A DNA stretch of 64,000 nt from JAWLBY01 sp041687455 (lineage in GTDB: Bacteria; Pseudomonadota; Gammaproteobacteria; Xanthomonadales; Xanthomonadaceae). The notes beneath the pieces were generated by a model. The model was given only the letters and a program-made list of their open reading frames with translations. It made no database searches and had not been told where the DNA came from. The position numbers and the translations under genes were made by a program. Position 1 is the stretch's first letter. Each line of letters opens with the position of its first letter. Positions 53,870 to 63,131 of this stretch are shown piece after piece. The DNA lies in contig JAWLBY010000016.1 of the NCBI GenBank assembly GCA_041687455.1, positions 1 through 64,000 on the forward strand. Direction: 5' to 3'.

Positions 53870-56539
53870 ATGTCGCTGTTCGGCCGCTGGCGTAAACCCG
53901 ATTGGGAACACAAGGACGCGGCGGTGCGTGCGCGCGCGGTGCGAAGCTCGGCCGATCCGGCGCTGCTCGCGCGGCTGACCGAGCTCGCCCAGCGCGACCC
54001 TGCTGCCGAAGTGCGGCTTGCCGCGATTGCCCGGATCGATGATCCAGTGCTGCTGGCGCGACGCGTTCGCGGCGACCACGATGCCCAGGTCGCGGCGGCG
54101 GCACGCTCGCGGCTGATCGACCGGCTGTGCAGCGACGGGCCGTCGCTGGACGAGCGCCGCGCAGTGCTGCGCGACGTCATCGACGTCGACGTGCTGGCGC
54201 GGGTTGCCGAATGCGCGGTCGACAGCGAGATGCGCCGCGACGCGCTGGAGAAGCTGGACCGGCCGGGCCTGCTGGTCGAACGCTGCGTCGCCGACCCGGA
54301 CCGTTCGATCCGGATGTGGCTGCTGGAGCGGATCGACTCGGTCGACGCGCTGCTGCGGATCGAGCGCGAGGCGCGCAAGCGCGACAAGACGCTGACCCGC
54401 GCAGCGCGCGAGCGGATCGACGCATTGCAACTGGCGGCGGGTGATCCGGCCGCGCTCGAGCGGCGCGTGCGTGCGCTGTGCGAGCGGCTTGAACAGTTGA
54501 GCCGCGAGCTGCCGGCCGATCGTCGGCAGGTGCTGGCAGCGCTGGAGGCCGATTGGCAGGCGCTGCAGGCACAGGTCGATGTACCGCTGGCCGCGCGGGC
54601 GCGGGCCTTCATCGATCTGGCTCGCACCACGGTCGAGGCCGCGGAGCGCGGGCCGATGCCGGCACCGGCGGTCGACGCCGAGCCGTTGCCGGCGACGGCA
54701 TCGACTGCCGATGTCGCCGCAGCGGCCGATGCCGCCGTGACCGCGCCGGCCGAGCCGGCGTTCGACGCCTTGCTGGCCGCATTGCCGGCAGCGGATGCCG
54801 ACGACGCCGTTGCTGCACTTGCCGGGATCGAGGCCGAGGCCGAGCGGCTGCACACGCAGCACGCCGGCAACGCCACGGTCGCGGCGCAGTTCGCGCAACT
54901 GTCGGAGCGGATCAGGCACCGGCGTGACGAGATCCAGCGCCGCGCAGCGAGCGCGCGGGCCGCCGCCGAAGCGGAGGTCGTCGCGCGACTCGACGCGATC
55001 GATGCCGCGGTGCGGGACGGCAGCCTGTCGGCCGCGCGGGCTGCGCGCGAGGCGATCGGCACTGCGCCGCTGCCGCCACGCTTGCGGCAGCGGCTGGCGG
55101 CGGCCGACACCGCGATCGGCAAGCTCGAACAATGGCAGCGCTGGTCCGGCAACCGGGTCCGCGGTCGGCTGTGCGACGAGGTCGAGGCCCTGCACGGCAG
55201 CGGCCTGCATCCGGATGCGGTCGCGACCCGGGTCAAGGAATTGCAGGCCGAATGGGCACGGCTCGATGCGATCGAAGGCGCCGCCGCGCCGGCCGCCGAC
55301 AGTGGCCTGGCACGGCGGTTTCGCGCGCTGTGCCATCGGGCGCTGGCACCGGCGCGCGGCTATTTCGAGAAGCGCGACGCGCTGCGTCGTGGTCGCGCCG
55401 ACGCGATCGACACGCTGCTCGACGAGGCCAGCCGGCAGATCGACGGCGCCGATGCGAACGTGCTGGTTGACCTGCGGCGGCAGGTCGCGGCCACGTTGCG
55501 CGACCTCGATGGCGTGCCGCCGCAGCGTCGCGGCGCACTCGGCCGCGCACTGCGCGAACGGCTGGCCGCGATCGATGCGCGATTGGCCGAACAGCGCGAG
55601 CAGGCGGCGGTCGACAAGCGCCGTCTGATCGCGAAGCTGCGGCGCGAGCTGCAGGCCGACCCGGGCTCGGCACTCGACGCAGCCAGGCGTGTGCAGGCCG
55701 ACTGGAAGCGGTTGCCGCGCGCCGACCGTGCCGCCGACGACGCGCTGTGGACCGAGTTGCGTGGACTGATCGATCCGTTGTTCGAGCAGGCCCGTGGCGA
55801 GGCCACAGCGGTGCGCCAGCGACAGGCCGACGCCGAGCAGGCCGCCGCGGCCATTCTCGACGAGCTGCGCGCGCTGGCCGACGGCGACGGCGAGCGGCTG
55901 CTGCATGCCGACGCGACGATCGAAGCGCTGATCGGGCGCTGGCGCGAACTGGCACCGCCGCAGCCGGCCGCCGCGGCACGCAAGGATCGGGATGCTCCGC
56001 GGCGGTCGCGAGCGCCTGCGGCGCAACCGCGCGAGCAGGAATTCGACGCCGCGGTCGAGCGGGTCCGCGCGGCGCGTGCGCGGCACCTCGCCGAGCGTGA
56101 GCTGCAGTCGTTCGAGGCGCTGTGCCGCGCGGCCGAACGACTCGACCGGCACGCCGCCGAGCCGCTGTCGCCGCAGACGCTGGAGGACGAGCTGGCCGCG
56201 TTGCCGCTCAGCGGCGAGGCGCGGCAGGTGCTGCAGCAGCGGCTGCAGGTGGGCGAGCGCGGAGAACTTGCGGTGGCCGATCAGCAGCAGGCCGAGCTGC
56301 TTGCGGTGCGCGCCGAGCTGGCTGCCGGGCTGCCGTCCCCTGCGCACGCGCAACTGCTGCGACGGCAGGAACAGATCCGCCGGCTGGCAGCGAAGATGGA
56401 GCACCGCATCGATCGGCCGCCGGTCGACGAGGTGCGCGAGCAGTTGTTCGAACTGGCGGCGCTGACGTTGCCGATCGGACACCGGCAGGCGCTGCAGCAG
56501 CGGGTACTGGAAGCGTATCGGGCGGCGGTCGGTCGCTGA
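53870..56539 (+). CDS. DUF349 domain protein
   Basis: 889 residues from the ATG at 53870 (MSLFGRWRKPDWEHKD). Residues 15-160 form HEAT-like helices (AAVRARAVRSSADPALLARLTEL). The remainder is long Ala/Arg/Glu-rich helix with DUF349 units, e.g. around LEADWQALQAQ, LQAEWARLDA and RRVQADWKRLPR, the last part being coiled coil. DUF349 proteins of this size are typical of Xanthomonadales. Role unknown. The strongly biased composition makes the opposite strand open over almost the whole gene. Confidence 0.88.
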   Translation: MSLFGRWRKPDWEHKDAAVRARAVRSSADPALLARLTELAQRDPAAEVRLAAIARIDDPVLLARRVRGDHDAQVAAAARSRLIDRLCSDGPSLDERRAVLRDVIDVDVLARVAECAVDSEMRRDALEKLDRPGLLVERCVADPDRSIRMWLLERIDSVDALLRIEREARKRDKTLTRAARERIDALQLAAGDPAALERRVRALCERLEQLSRELPADRRQVLAALEADWQALQAQVDVPLAARARAFIDLARTTVEAAERGPMPAPAVDAEPLPATASTADVAAAADAAVTAPAEPAFDALLAALPAADADDAVAALAGIEAEAERLHTQHAGNATVAAQFAQLSERIRHRRDEIQRRAASARAAAEAEVVARLDAIDAAVRDGSLSAARAAREAIGTAPLPPRLRQRLAAADTAIGKLEQWQRWSGNRVRGRLCDEVEALHGSGLHPDAVATRVKELQAEWARLDAIEGAAAPAADSGLARRFRALCHRALAPARGYFEKRDALRRGRADAIDTLLDEASRQIDGADANVLVDLRRQVAATLRDLDGVPPQRRGALGRALRERLAAIDARLAEQREQAAVDKRRLIAKLRRELQADPGSALDAARRVQADWKRLPRADRAADDALWTELRGLIDPLFEQARGEATAVRQRQADAEQAAAAILDELRALADGDGERLLHADATIEALIGRWRELAPPQPAAAARKDRDAPRRSRAPAAQPREQEFDAAVERVRAARARHLAERELQSFEALCRAAERLDRHAAEPLSPQTLEDELAALPLSGEARQVLQQRLQVGERGELAVADQQQAELLAVRAELAAGLPSPAHAQLLRRQEQIRRLAAKMEHRIDRPPVDEVREQLFELAALTLPIGHRQALQQRVLEAYRAAVGR

Positions 56540-56630
56540 GCGGCCCGATCGCCGGTGCGGGGCGGGTGAGTGGCCGAGTGGTCGCCGGCGGGGCCGCTGC
56601 CGGAAGCAGGGCGGGCCGGCCGGGCCGCGA

Positions 56631-56831
56631 TCAGGCGACTGCGTTGACCAGCGTGCCGACCGTGCCGGAGCTGGCGAGCTGCGGTTGCGGCAGCGCCTGG
56701 ACGAGCTGGGTGGCGGTCGCGGCCTGCAGATCCATTGCGGTGCGCAGCACCAGCGTGGCGGCGGTCGATTGCACCGACAACTGGGTCGCGAGCGAGGCGG
56801 CGTTGACGATCGAGGCGCTGACGGAGTCCAT
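56631..56831 (-). CDS. YjfB-family putative motility protein
   Basis: 66 residues from MDSVSASIVNAASLATQLSV; ends LASSGTVGTLVNAVA. Length and Ala/Ser/Thr/Gln composition match YjfB proteins, small flagellum-associated proteins of unknown function. No flagellar genes are near. Its 5' flank, starting 54 bp upstream, is a 247-bp element with inverted ends, so its promoter may be displaced or supplied by that element. Confidence 0.82.
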   Translation of the reverse strand: MDSVSASIVNAASLATQLSVQSTAATLVLRTAMDLQAATATQLVQALPQPQLASSGTVGTLVNAVA

Positions 56832-56885
56832 GGCGGATCCTCGGGGGCGTGCAGGCCTTATCGGCCGGATCGGGAGATACTTTAG

Positions 56886-57132
56886 CCCGGATATTTCACG
56901 AGGTCGCGGAGAATCGCCACGGATTTCGCCGGGATTGCTCACTGCGCCGGAAGAGCGCGCGAGGTACACGCTGGTCTGCCGCGATTCTCCGCTGGCGCGG
57001 CCCTCGCTTGTTCTTTGCGGCGATCGCTGCGTTGCTCCTCCCCCAAGTGGGGCCTGCCACTCGGGGTCGTTGCGCCTTGCGCTCGCCGCAAAGCCCGGCG
57101 CGATCATCCGCCCCCCTCATGAAATATCCGGG
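56886..57132. mobile_element. 247-bp MITE-like element with 18-bp terminal inverted repeats
   Basis: The left end CCCGGATATTTCACGAGG (56886-56903) and right end CCTCATGAAATATCCGGG (57115-57132) are inverted repeats with one mismatch. The interior has no convincing ORF. Structure fits a non-autonomous transposable element, different from the CTGTAACGGA family. Flanking AG/TC gives no obvious target duplication. It fills the yjfB-xthA gap. Confidence 0.75.
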
Positions 57133-57147
57133 TCAGCGCCGCTTCTG

Positions 57148-57918
57148 TCAGCGCAACGTGATCCAGGTCGGTGCGTGGTCGCTGGCGCCCGTTTCGCCGC
57201 GGACCCAGCGGTCGACGCCGGCGGCCTGCAGCCGCGCCGCCGCCGCACGGTTCAGCAGCAGGTGGTCGATCCGCAATCCGGCATTGCGCTGCCAGCGGTT
57301 CCGGAAATAGTCCCAGAACGTGTAGATCGGCTGGTCCGGGTGCAGCGTGCGCAGCGCGTCGACCCAGCCCTGCGCGAGCAGCCGCTGCCAGGCAGCGCGG
57401 CTGGCCGGCTGCAGCAGCGCGTCGCGGCGCCAGTGGGTCGGATCGTAGATGTCGAAATCGGTCGGCACGACGTTGTAGTCGCCAGCCAGCACGACCGGCG
57501 TTTCGGCATCGACCCAGTCCTGCGCGTGCGCGATCAGGCGTTCGAACCAGGCCAGCTTGTAGTCGAACTTCGGCCCCGGCTGCGGGTTGCCGTTCGGCAG
57601 GTACAGGCAGCCGATCACGACGCCGTCGACGGTGGCTTCGAGGTAGCGGCTCTGTTCGTCGGCCGGGTCGCCGGGCAGTTCGCGGCGCAGCTCGACCGGT
57701 TCGCGCCCGCGGGCCAGGATCGCGACGCCATTCCAGGCCCGCTGGCCTTTCCAGACCGCGCGATAGCCGGCGGCATCGATCGCCTCGGCCGGGAATGCGC
57801 CGTCGGCGGCCTTCAGCTCCTGGAGGCAGGCCACATCCGGCGCTTCCCGGGCCAGCCAGTCGAGCAGCCGCGGCAGCCGCGCCTTGATGCCGTTGACGTT
57901 GTAGGTCGCGATTTTCAT
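57148..57918 (-). CDS. xthA: Exodeoxyribonuclease III
   Basis: 256 residues from the ATG at 57918 (MKIATYNVNGIKARLPRLLD). EEP-fold residues: Asn in NVNGI, Glu in CLQELK, Asp/Asn in GDYNVVPTDFDIYDP, and C-terminal RIDHLLLN with GASDHAPTW. Abasic-site endonuclease and 3'-5' exonuclease of base excision repair. It starts 5 bp after a decayed DUF2269 gene, with which it was probably cotranscribed. Confidence 0.95.
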   Translation of the reverse strand: MKIATYNVNGIKARLPRLLDWLAREAPDVACLQELKAADGAFPAEAIDAAGYRAVWKGQRAWNGVAILARGREPVELRRELPGDPADEQSRYLEATVDGVVIGCLYLPNGNPQPGPKFDYKLAWFERLIAHAQDWVDAETPVVLAGDYNVVPTDFDIYDPTHWRRDALLQPASRAAWQRLLAQGWVDALRTLHPDQPIYTFWDYFRNRWQRNAGLRIDHLLLNRAAAARLQAAGVDRWVRGETGASDHAPTWITLR

Positions 57919-57923
57919 CCGGG

Positions 57924-58388
57924 TCAGCCGGGCTTGAACACCATCAGCCAGAAGATCGCCAGGATCGGGAAGAAGGCGAGGAAGCCGAGCGTGGTCCAGA
58001 CCCGGAACCAGCGCCGGCACTCGGTAGGCAGCGGCGTCCCGGCCGCGACCGCCGCCCGTGCGATGGTGCGTAGCCGGATCTGAATCGCCACCACCCGGCA
58101 GCCAGCACGCGATCGCGAATGCATACAGCGCCAGCGACCACGACAGTCACGGCAATCCGAGCGGCATCCGGGCCAGATGGACCAGATAGAGGCCGGTGGC
58201 CGGCTGCAGGATCACCCCGGCGTGGTCAACAACCAGTCGGCCGGCACGACCTTGTCGGCCACCCAGGCGACCGTGCGCGGGTCGCCACGGCGACTGGCGA
58301 CGAACAGATGGAAGGCCGAGCCGATGCCGGTGCCGAACAGCACCGTCGAGACCAGGATGTGCAGCCACTTGACGGTCAGGTAGTCCAC
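57924..58388 (-). pseudogene. Decayed DUF2269 integral membrane protein
   Basis: Three frames joined on the minus strand reconstruct a ~154-residue DUF2269 protein from a GTG at 58388: VDYLTVKWLHILVSTVLFG ... VVPADWLLTTPG | VILQPATGLYLVHLARM ... SLALYAFAIACWLP | VVAIQIRLRTIARAA ... FFPILAIFWLMVFKPG. Lesions: a lost base in the C4 run at 58215-58218, an in-frame TGA at 58147-58149 where Trp is expected, and an extra base near 58094-58096. Three independent lesions argue for real decay over a single read error. Confidence 0.85.
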
Positions 58389-58888
58389 CGGTGCTCCTCC
58401 AGCCGGAGCAGCAGCCACAGAACCGCATCGGCACATGCTGGATCGACGGCGATCCCGTGGTCTACCTGGCGTTCGCCGCCGGGCTCGCCGCCTGTCGCTG
58501 GCCGCCGGTCAGCGCGAGCGATCCGGACCGGAAAGCCTTGCAGCGGCGCTGAAACGATTGCAGCCGCACTGCCGCGGCTGGCACGGCGCTTTCCGCCCGG
58601 TTCGGCATGTTGCACCGCAACGATTCTCCCGCTGTAAAGGGCCTGATGTGACCGTTGGTCCGTGAGTGGCTTCCGCTGGTCGGTTTAACCGTGGCTGACT
58701 ATGCCCGGCTATCCCTTGTCGCAGCGGGATTTGCGTGAGCGTGAACCAGTTAACGGTTTGATTGACCGGCTTGCTTGCCGTGTCTACGGTCCCGGCCACC
58801 GATGGAGCTGCCGCTTTCGGTCACGGACGACCGTCGGAGCGACGCCAGATGGCGCGCTTGCGTTCTCACCTACTGGAGGAAGCGACTC
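58389..58888. other. 500-bp gap between the DUF2269 pseudogene and the protease gene
   Basis: Upstream of the pseudogene, a minus-strand frame ending at 58376 (VDHGIAVDPACADAVLWLLL) looks protein-like and could be the tail of another decayed gene, but I cannot name it. The rest, including the protease 5' region, shows no RNA gene. GGAGGAAG at 58875-58882 is the protease ribosome binding site. Confidence 0.4.
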
Positions 58889-60715
58889 ATGCAGAAACTG
58901 TCCGTGTGGTCGGCAGCGTTGGCGCTGGCCGGATTCTCGGTCGTCGCGCACGGTGCCGCATTCGAGCTGCGCGATGAGCTCGGACTGGTCGAGCGTTCGC
59001 TCGAAGGCCATACCGCGCCGGCCACCCAGTCCGTCGAAGCACGCGCGGCCGAAATGGCCGGGTTGCACGCCTGGCTCAGCAGCGAAATTGCAGTGATGCC
59101 GAAATCGTTCGGCATCCGGGTCGAGCTGACCGAGCAGGAGCGCTATTCGATCGGCGAGATCGAGCGCTGCGCCGGCTGCGACGATGTCGATTCGCGCGAG
59201 CGTCGCAAACTGGTCGGCGTGGCCAAGCCGGTCGGGCTGACGATCGACGGCGCCAGCCTGATGGCCAAGGGCGGCCATGGACTCGCGCGAACCGGCGACG
59301 GCGGGCTGTCATGGACCATTCCGGTGCAGTCGTCCGGGGCGAGCGGCCTGCGGATCGGCTTCTCCGGCATGAACCTGCCGCTCGGTGCCGAGCTGTACGT
59401 GTTCAACGAAGCGGGCGAGGCACACGGACCGTACACCGGCCGCGGCATGGGCAACAGCGGCGAGCTGGTCAGTCACATGATCAGCGGTGAACGCGCGTTC
59501 GTGCAGTTGCGGTTGCTTGGCAAGCCGAGCAAGGCGGATCTGGCGCAACTGCGCTTCACGATCGCCGAGATCGGCCACATCGGTCCGCAGTTCGAACTGG
59601 CCCGGCGGATGAAGTCGGCTCTGGCCGGCGAGAAGGCATTCTGCGACTTCAACGCGACCTGCGTCGTCAACGGCGAGTGCGCCAGCGGCTGGAGTTATCT
59701 GTCCGACGTCCGCAACGCGGTCGCGCACATGCTGTTCCAGTCCGGCCGTTACTACTACATCTGCTCCGGCGGGCTGATGAACAACAGTCGCAACGACGGC
59801 ACGCCGCTGTTCCTGACCGCCAACCACTGCCTGAGCCGCGAGCGCGAAGCCGACACGCTGGAGGCGTTCTTCGACTTCCGTGCGTCGAGTTGCGGCGACA
59901 CCGGCTGGTGCGACTACAGCTACTCGCAGTTGCGGGCATCGTTCCCGTCGACGCTGGGCGCTGCGATGCTGGCGTCGGGCTCGTCCGGCGACTACTCGCT
60001 GATGCAGCTCGACCAGATGCCGGCCGGCACCCGCCATTTCATGGGCTGGAGCACGACCGCGGTCGCGACCAGCAACAGCACGCCGTTGTACCGGATGAGC
60101 CATCCGGGCGGCGCACCGCAGGCCTGGTCGACGCATGCTGTCAATGCCAACGGCTTCCAGTGCGGCACGCTGCCGCGCGGCACCTACATCTACAGCAACG
60201 ACACCAACGGTGCGACCGAAGGCGGCAGTTCCGGCTCGCCGGTGCTGAACGGCAGTGGCCAGGTGGTCGGACAGTTGTACGGTGCCTGCGGCAGCAACCT
60301 CGACGACAATTGCGACGCGGTCAACAACCTGACCGTCGACGGCGCGCTGGCGGCGTACTACCCGAACGTCGCGCCTTACCTCGATCCGTCCGGCGGCGGT
60401 GGTGGCGGCGGTGACGGCATCGTCGCATCGGTCGACTCGGTGACCATCGCGAAGACCGCCAAGGGGCCGTGGACGCACTACACCGCAACGATCGTGGTCC
60501 ACGGCCAGGACGGCAATCCGGTCGGCAACGCCACCGTCACCGGCACCTGGAGTGGCGCGCTGAGCGGTTCCGGCAGCGGCACCACCGACGGCTCCGGCAC
60601 TGCCGAGGTCACCAACAAGACCCGCAGCCCCGGCAGCGTGCAGTTCTGCGTGACCGGCGTGTCCGGCTCCGGCATCACCTTCGACGGCACCCAGGTGTGC
60701 GGCAGCGGTAGCTGA
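58889..60715 (+). CDS. Secreted trypsin-like serine protease (lysyl endopeptidase type) with C-terminal Ig-like domain
   Basis: 608 residues from the ATG at 58889, behind GGAGGAAG. Signal peptide MQKLSVWSAALALAGFSVVAHGA. A propeptide-like region extends to about residue 245. The catalytic domain begins near CDFNATCVVNGECASGWS; His lies in LFLTANHCLSRE, Asp in GDYSLMQLD, Ser in TEGGSSGSPVLN. The Cys-rich pattern matches Lysobacter/Achromobacter lysyl endopeptidases. A Gly linker (about residues 506-513) leads to a C-terminal Ig/Big-like domain with IVVHGQDGNPVGNATVTGTW. Probably a secreted digestive or lytic protease; P1 specificity is inferred. Confidence 0.9.
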   Translation: MQKLSVWSAALALAGFSVVAHGAAFELRDELGLVERSLEGHTAPATQSVEARAAEMAGLHAWLSSEIAVMPKSFGIRVELTEQERYSIGEIERCAGCDDVDSRERRKLVGVAKPVGLTIDGASLMAKGGHGLARTGDGGLSWTIPVQSSGASGLRIGFSGMNLPLGAELYVFNEAGEAHGPYTGRGMGNSGELVSHMISGERAFVQLRLLGKPSKADLAQLRFTIAEIGHIGPQFELARRMKSALAGEKAFCDFNATCVVNGECASGWSYLSDVRNAVAHMLFQSGRYYYICSGGLMNNSRNDGTPLFLTANHCLSREREADTLEAFFDFRASSCGDTGWCDYSYSQLRASFPSTLGAAMLASGSSGDYSLMQLDQMPAGTRHFMGWSTTAVATSNSTPLYRMSHPGGAPQAWSTHAVNANGFQCGTLPRGTYIYSNDTNGATEGGSSGSPVLNGSGQVVGQLYGACGSNLDDNCDAVNNLTVDGALAAYYPNVAPYLDPSGGGGGGGDGIVASVDSVTIAKTAKGPWTHYTATIVVHGQDGNPVGNATVTGTWSGALSGSGSGTTDGSGTAEVTNKTRSPGSVQFCVTGVSGSGITFDGTQVCGSGS

Positions 60716-60736
60716 TCAGCGCCGCGTGTCGAGGGC

Positions 60737-60766
60737 AAAACGCCCCGGCCTTGGCCGGGGCGTTTT
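60737..60766. terminator. Bidirectional terminator between the protease and S41 peptidase genes
   Basis: AAAACGCCCCGGCC and GGCCGGGGCGTTTT form a perfect 14-bp stem with a TT loop. A and T tracts on either side allow function in both directions. The two convergent genes end 21 and 24 bp away. Confidence 0.93.
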
Positions 60767-60790
60767 CATCCGAGCGTCCTCGATCGTGCC

Positions 60791-62050
60791 TCAACCCTCG
60801 CGGCGGTAGCGGACCAGCCGCCCGTCGACGCGTCGGCTCTCCAGCGCTTCGACGTGGCCGTCGGCGTTACGCGTGAAAGCGATCCGCCGCGCCGGATCCG
60901 CGGCTACCGCGAACAGGTCGCGGTCGATCGCCAGCAGTTGCAGCGCCGGGCGGCGTCCTTGCCGCAACTGCAGCCGGTCGCCGTCGGCGGCGACTTCGAG
61001 CTCGCCATAACGCCCGACCAGCTCGCGACCGTCGAATTCCCGCGGCGTATCGGCGGCACGCAACGCCGCAAGAGCCCATGCCGCATCGGTCGCGTCGGGG
61101 GCGGCGGCGACGATCGCATCGAGCGCGTGCCGCTGCGCCGCCTGCAGTGCCGCGACGGCGTCGACCGCGACGTCCGGCTCGACGCCGTCGCCTTCCCAGT
61201 TGCCGCCGGTCACCGTGTTGATCGGCGTGGCGACCGACACGAACACACTGAAGCCGTCATCGAGCGGAATCCGGTCGCCGGGGTTGGCGGCGCCGATCGT
61301 GCGTTCGCCGATCAGTGTGGCGCGGCCGGCATGTTTCAGCGTGTAGGCGAGCGCTTCGGCCGCCGACCCGGTGCGACCGCTGGTCAGCAGGTACAGCGGC
61401 AGTTGCGTTCGCGGTGACGGATGCCATTCCGGCGGCGCCTCGCTCAGCGTGCGGCCGCCGCGGCCGTGGAACGTGTTGAAGATGTTGCTGCCGGGGGCGG
61501 TGAAGGCACTGGTCAGATAGCCGACCATCGCCGGCGAACCGCCCGGCGTGTAGCGCAGGTCGATGATCAGCGCGCGGGCGCCTTCGGTCAGTCGCAGCGC
61601 CGCTTCGATCGCCTCGCGCGCCGGTTCAGACGGTTCGCCGTATTGGAAAGCGGCCAGCATCCGCAGGTCGATCAGAGCGACGCCGCCGGACAGCCACTCG
61701 ACCCGCTGCACGCCGTGGCCGAGCGTCGGCGGAACCGGCGAGGGGGCGGGCCGCGCGTCGGCATCGGACGTGGCCGGCGCCTGCCAACCGACATCGAAGT
61801 GGGCGTCGATCGGCTCGAGCCGGGCACTCAGTGCGGCGGCGAGCTCGCCGGGCTCGACCAGTGCATCGAAGCGACCGGCGGCGGCTTCGTCGCGCAGCTC
61901 GCCGGCGACGCGAGTCGCGACCGTCTCGTCGAAGTAGACCTGCTCGATGGCGTCAGCGACGTCGTTGACATGGTCGCGTGGGCCGGCATGGACCGACAGC
62001 GCGGAGGCGAGGGCGAGGGCAAGGCCCAGCAGGCGGGGTGTGGCTGACAT
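60791..62050 (-). CDS. S41-family peptidase (IRBP-like), exported
   Basis: 419 residues. Signal peptide MSATPRLLGLALALASALSVHAG. An N-terminal helical S41 domain is followed by the catalytic core: VALIDLRMLAAF, RALIIDLRYTPGGSPAMV, LYLLTSGRTGSAAEALAY (Ser) and LIGERTIGAANPGD. No PDZ domain is visible between the helical part and the core, which places it with retinoid-binding-protein-like S41 members. The C-terminal ~90 residues form an extra beta-rich part. Substrate unknown. Confidence 0.88.
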   Translation of the reverse strand: MSATPRLLGLALALASALSVHAGPRDHVNDVADAIEQVYFDETVATRVAGELRDEAAAGRFDALVEPGELAAALSARLEPIDAHFDVGWQAPATSDADARPAPSPVPPTLGHGVQRVEWLSGGVALIDLRMLAAFQYGEPSEPAREAIEAALRLTEGARALIIDLRYTPGGSPAMVGYLTSAFTAPGSNIFNTFHGRGGRTLSEAPPEWHPSPRTQLPLYLLTSGRTGSAAEALAYTLKHAGRATLIGERTIGAANPGDRIPLDDGFSVFVSVATPINTVTGGNWEGDGVEPDVAVDAVAALQAAQRHALDAIVAAAPDATDAAWALAALRAADTPREFDGRELVGRYGELEVAADGDRLQLRQGRRPALQLLAIDRDLFAVAADPARRIAFTRNADGHVEALESRRVDGRLVRYRREG

Positions 62051-62128
62051 CGGTGTTCTCCATCGTGTGGGGTGAGTGATGGATACCGGTGTCGCAAGCG
62101 CGGTTGCAGCGCGGCGGTCGCGCAGCGC

Positions 62129-62557
62129 TCAGTTGCCTCGTTGCGTCGACGAAGCGTTGGGCAGCCACCGGTCGACCAGCCAGGCGCCGCCGAGCGTCAG
62201 TGCCGCCGGCAGCATCCACGACCACGGTGCCCCGGTGCTCGAACGCAGCGATCCGAGCGCATCGATCAGCGACGGTCCGGCCAGCCATGTGCCGGTGATC
62301 GCTGCGACCACGGCACACAGCCGCAGCAGCCACACCTCGAGCATTGCCTGCTCGTCGGCATCGCGCACGCGCGCCTCCATCAACCGGCCGAAGTCGGCCG
62401 GAGGTTCGCTGAGCGGGACCTGCCGCAGCGCCGCATACAAGCGGCGGTATGCGCGGACATCGGCAGACTCGGCGATGCCTGGTCGCGGCGGGAGTTCGGC
62501 TGCGGCCTGCGCCTCGGTCAGTCGACGGCGGCGTTCGTCATGCGAATCGGGATGCAT
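62129..62557 (-). CDS. Probable membrane anti-sigma factor
   Basis: 142 residues from the ATG at 62557. The N-terminal ~65 residues are polar and helical; two hydrophobic segments lie at about 76-95 and 112-130. No ZAS Cys/His motif is seen. It overlaps the ECF sigma gene by 20 bp directly downstream, the standard place for an anti-sigma factor. Sequence alone gives no family name, so the role is inferred from position and topology. Confidence 0.65.
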   Translation of the reverse strand: MHPDSHDERRRRLTEAQAAAELPPRPGIAESADVRAYRRLYAALRQVPLSEPPADFGRLMEARVRDADEQAMLEVWLLRLCAVVAAITGTWLAGPSLIDALGSLRSSTGAPWSWMLPAALTLGGAWLVDRWLPNASSTQRGN

Positions 62558-63131
62558 GGGCACCTCCAACGATGGGTTCCAGCGCCTCGCGCAGTTTCTG
62601 GCGGGCGCGGTACAAATGACTCTTGATGGTGCCGGTCGGCAGGTCGACGATCCGTGCGATCTCGCCAATGCTCAGCTCGTCGATATGGAACAGCGTGACC
62701 AGCATCCGCTGCAACGGCGGCAGCGCGTCCAGCGCAAGGCCGAGGTGGCCGGCAAGCTCGGCGTCACTGCAGGCGGTTTCGAGATCGAAGCCGTCGCCGA
62801 CCCGATTGATCAGCGCCTCGCGGTCGTCGTCGGCGTCATCGACCAGCGGCAGCCGCTTGCGCTGCAGGTGACGCGCCGCGATCGAGAACGCGATCTGCCC
62901 GATCCAGGTGCCGAGCGCGCTGTCGAAGCGGAACTGGCCGAGGCGCTGGTGCACGCGCAGGAACACCTCCTGGGCCAGCTCGCGGGTGTCTTCCGGGTGC
63001 TGCACCATCCGGTTGACCAGATGCCAGACCAGCCGCTGGTACTTCTCGACCAGCCGCGCAAACGCGCCCGGCGTGCCGGCCAGCACCGCCTGCACGAGTT
63101 CCCGGTCGCTGCCGCTGCGGTCGTCATCCAT
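62538..63131 (-). CDS. ECF-type RNA polymerase sigma factor (RpoE-like)
   Basis: 197 residues. Region 2: YQRLVWHLVNRMVQHPEDTR, LAQEVFLRVHQRLGQFRFDS and LGTWIGQIAFSIAARHLQRK. Region 4: LDALPPLQRMLVTLFHIDELSIGEIARIV and GTIKSHLYRARQKLREALE. Classical group with DELS in region 4.2. Overlap with the downstream membrane protein implies sigma/anti-sigma coexpression. Stimulus unknown; distinct from the sigma factor of the RiPP cluster. Confidence 0.92.
   Translation of the reverse strand: MDDDRSGSDRELVQAVLAGTPGAFARLVEKYQRLVWHLVNRMVQHPEDTRELAQEVFLRVHQRLGQFRFDSALGTWIGQIAFSIAARHLQRKRLPLVDDADDDREALINRVGDGFDLETACSDAELAGHLGLALDALPPLQRMLVTLFHIDELSIGEIARIVDLPTGTIKSHLYRARQKLREALEPIVGGAHASRFA

Noticed and set aside
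53714..56482. 922-residue open frame antisense to the DUF349 gene
   Set aside because: It consists of Arg/Gln/Leu runs with no recognisable motif. The DUF349 reading on the plus strand has family motifs and a good start.
58147..58436. Two small overlapping minus-strand genes
   Set aside because: They are pieces of the same broken DUF2269 gene in different frames, not separate genes.
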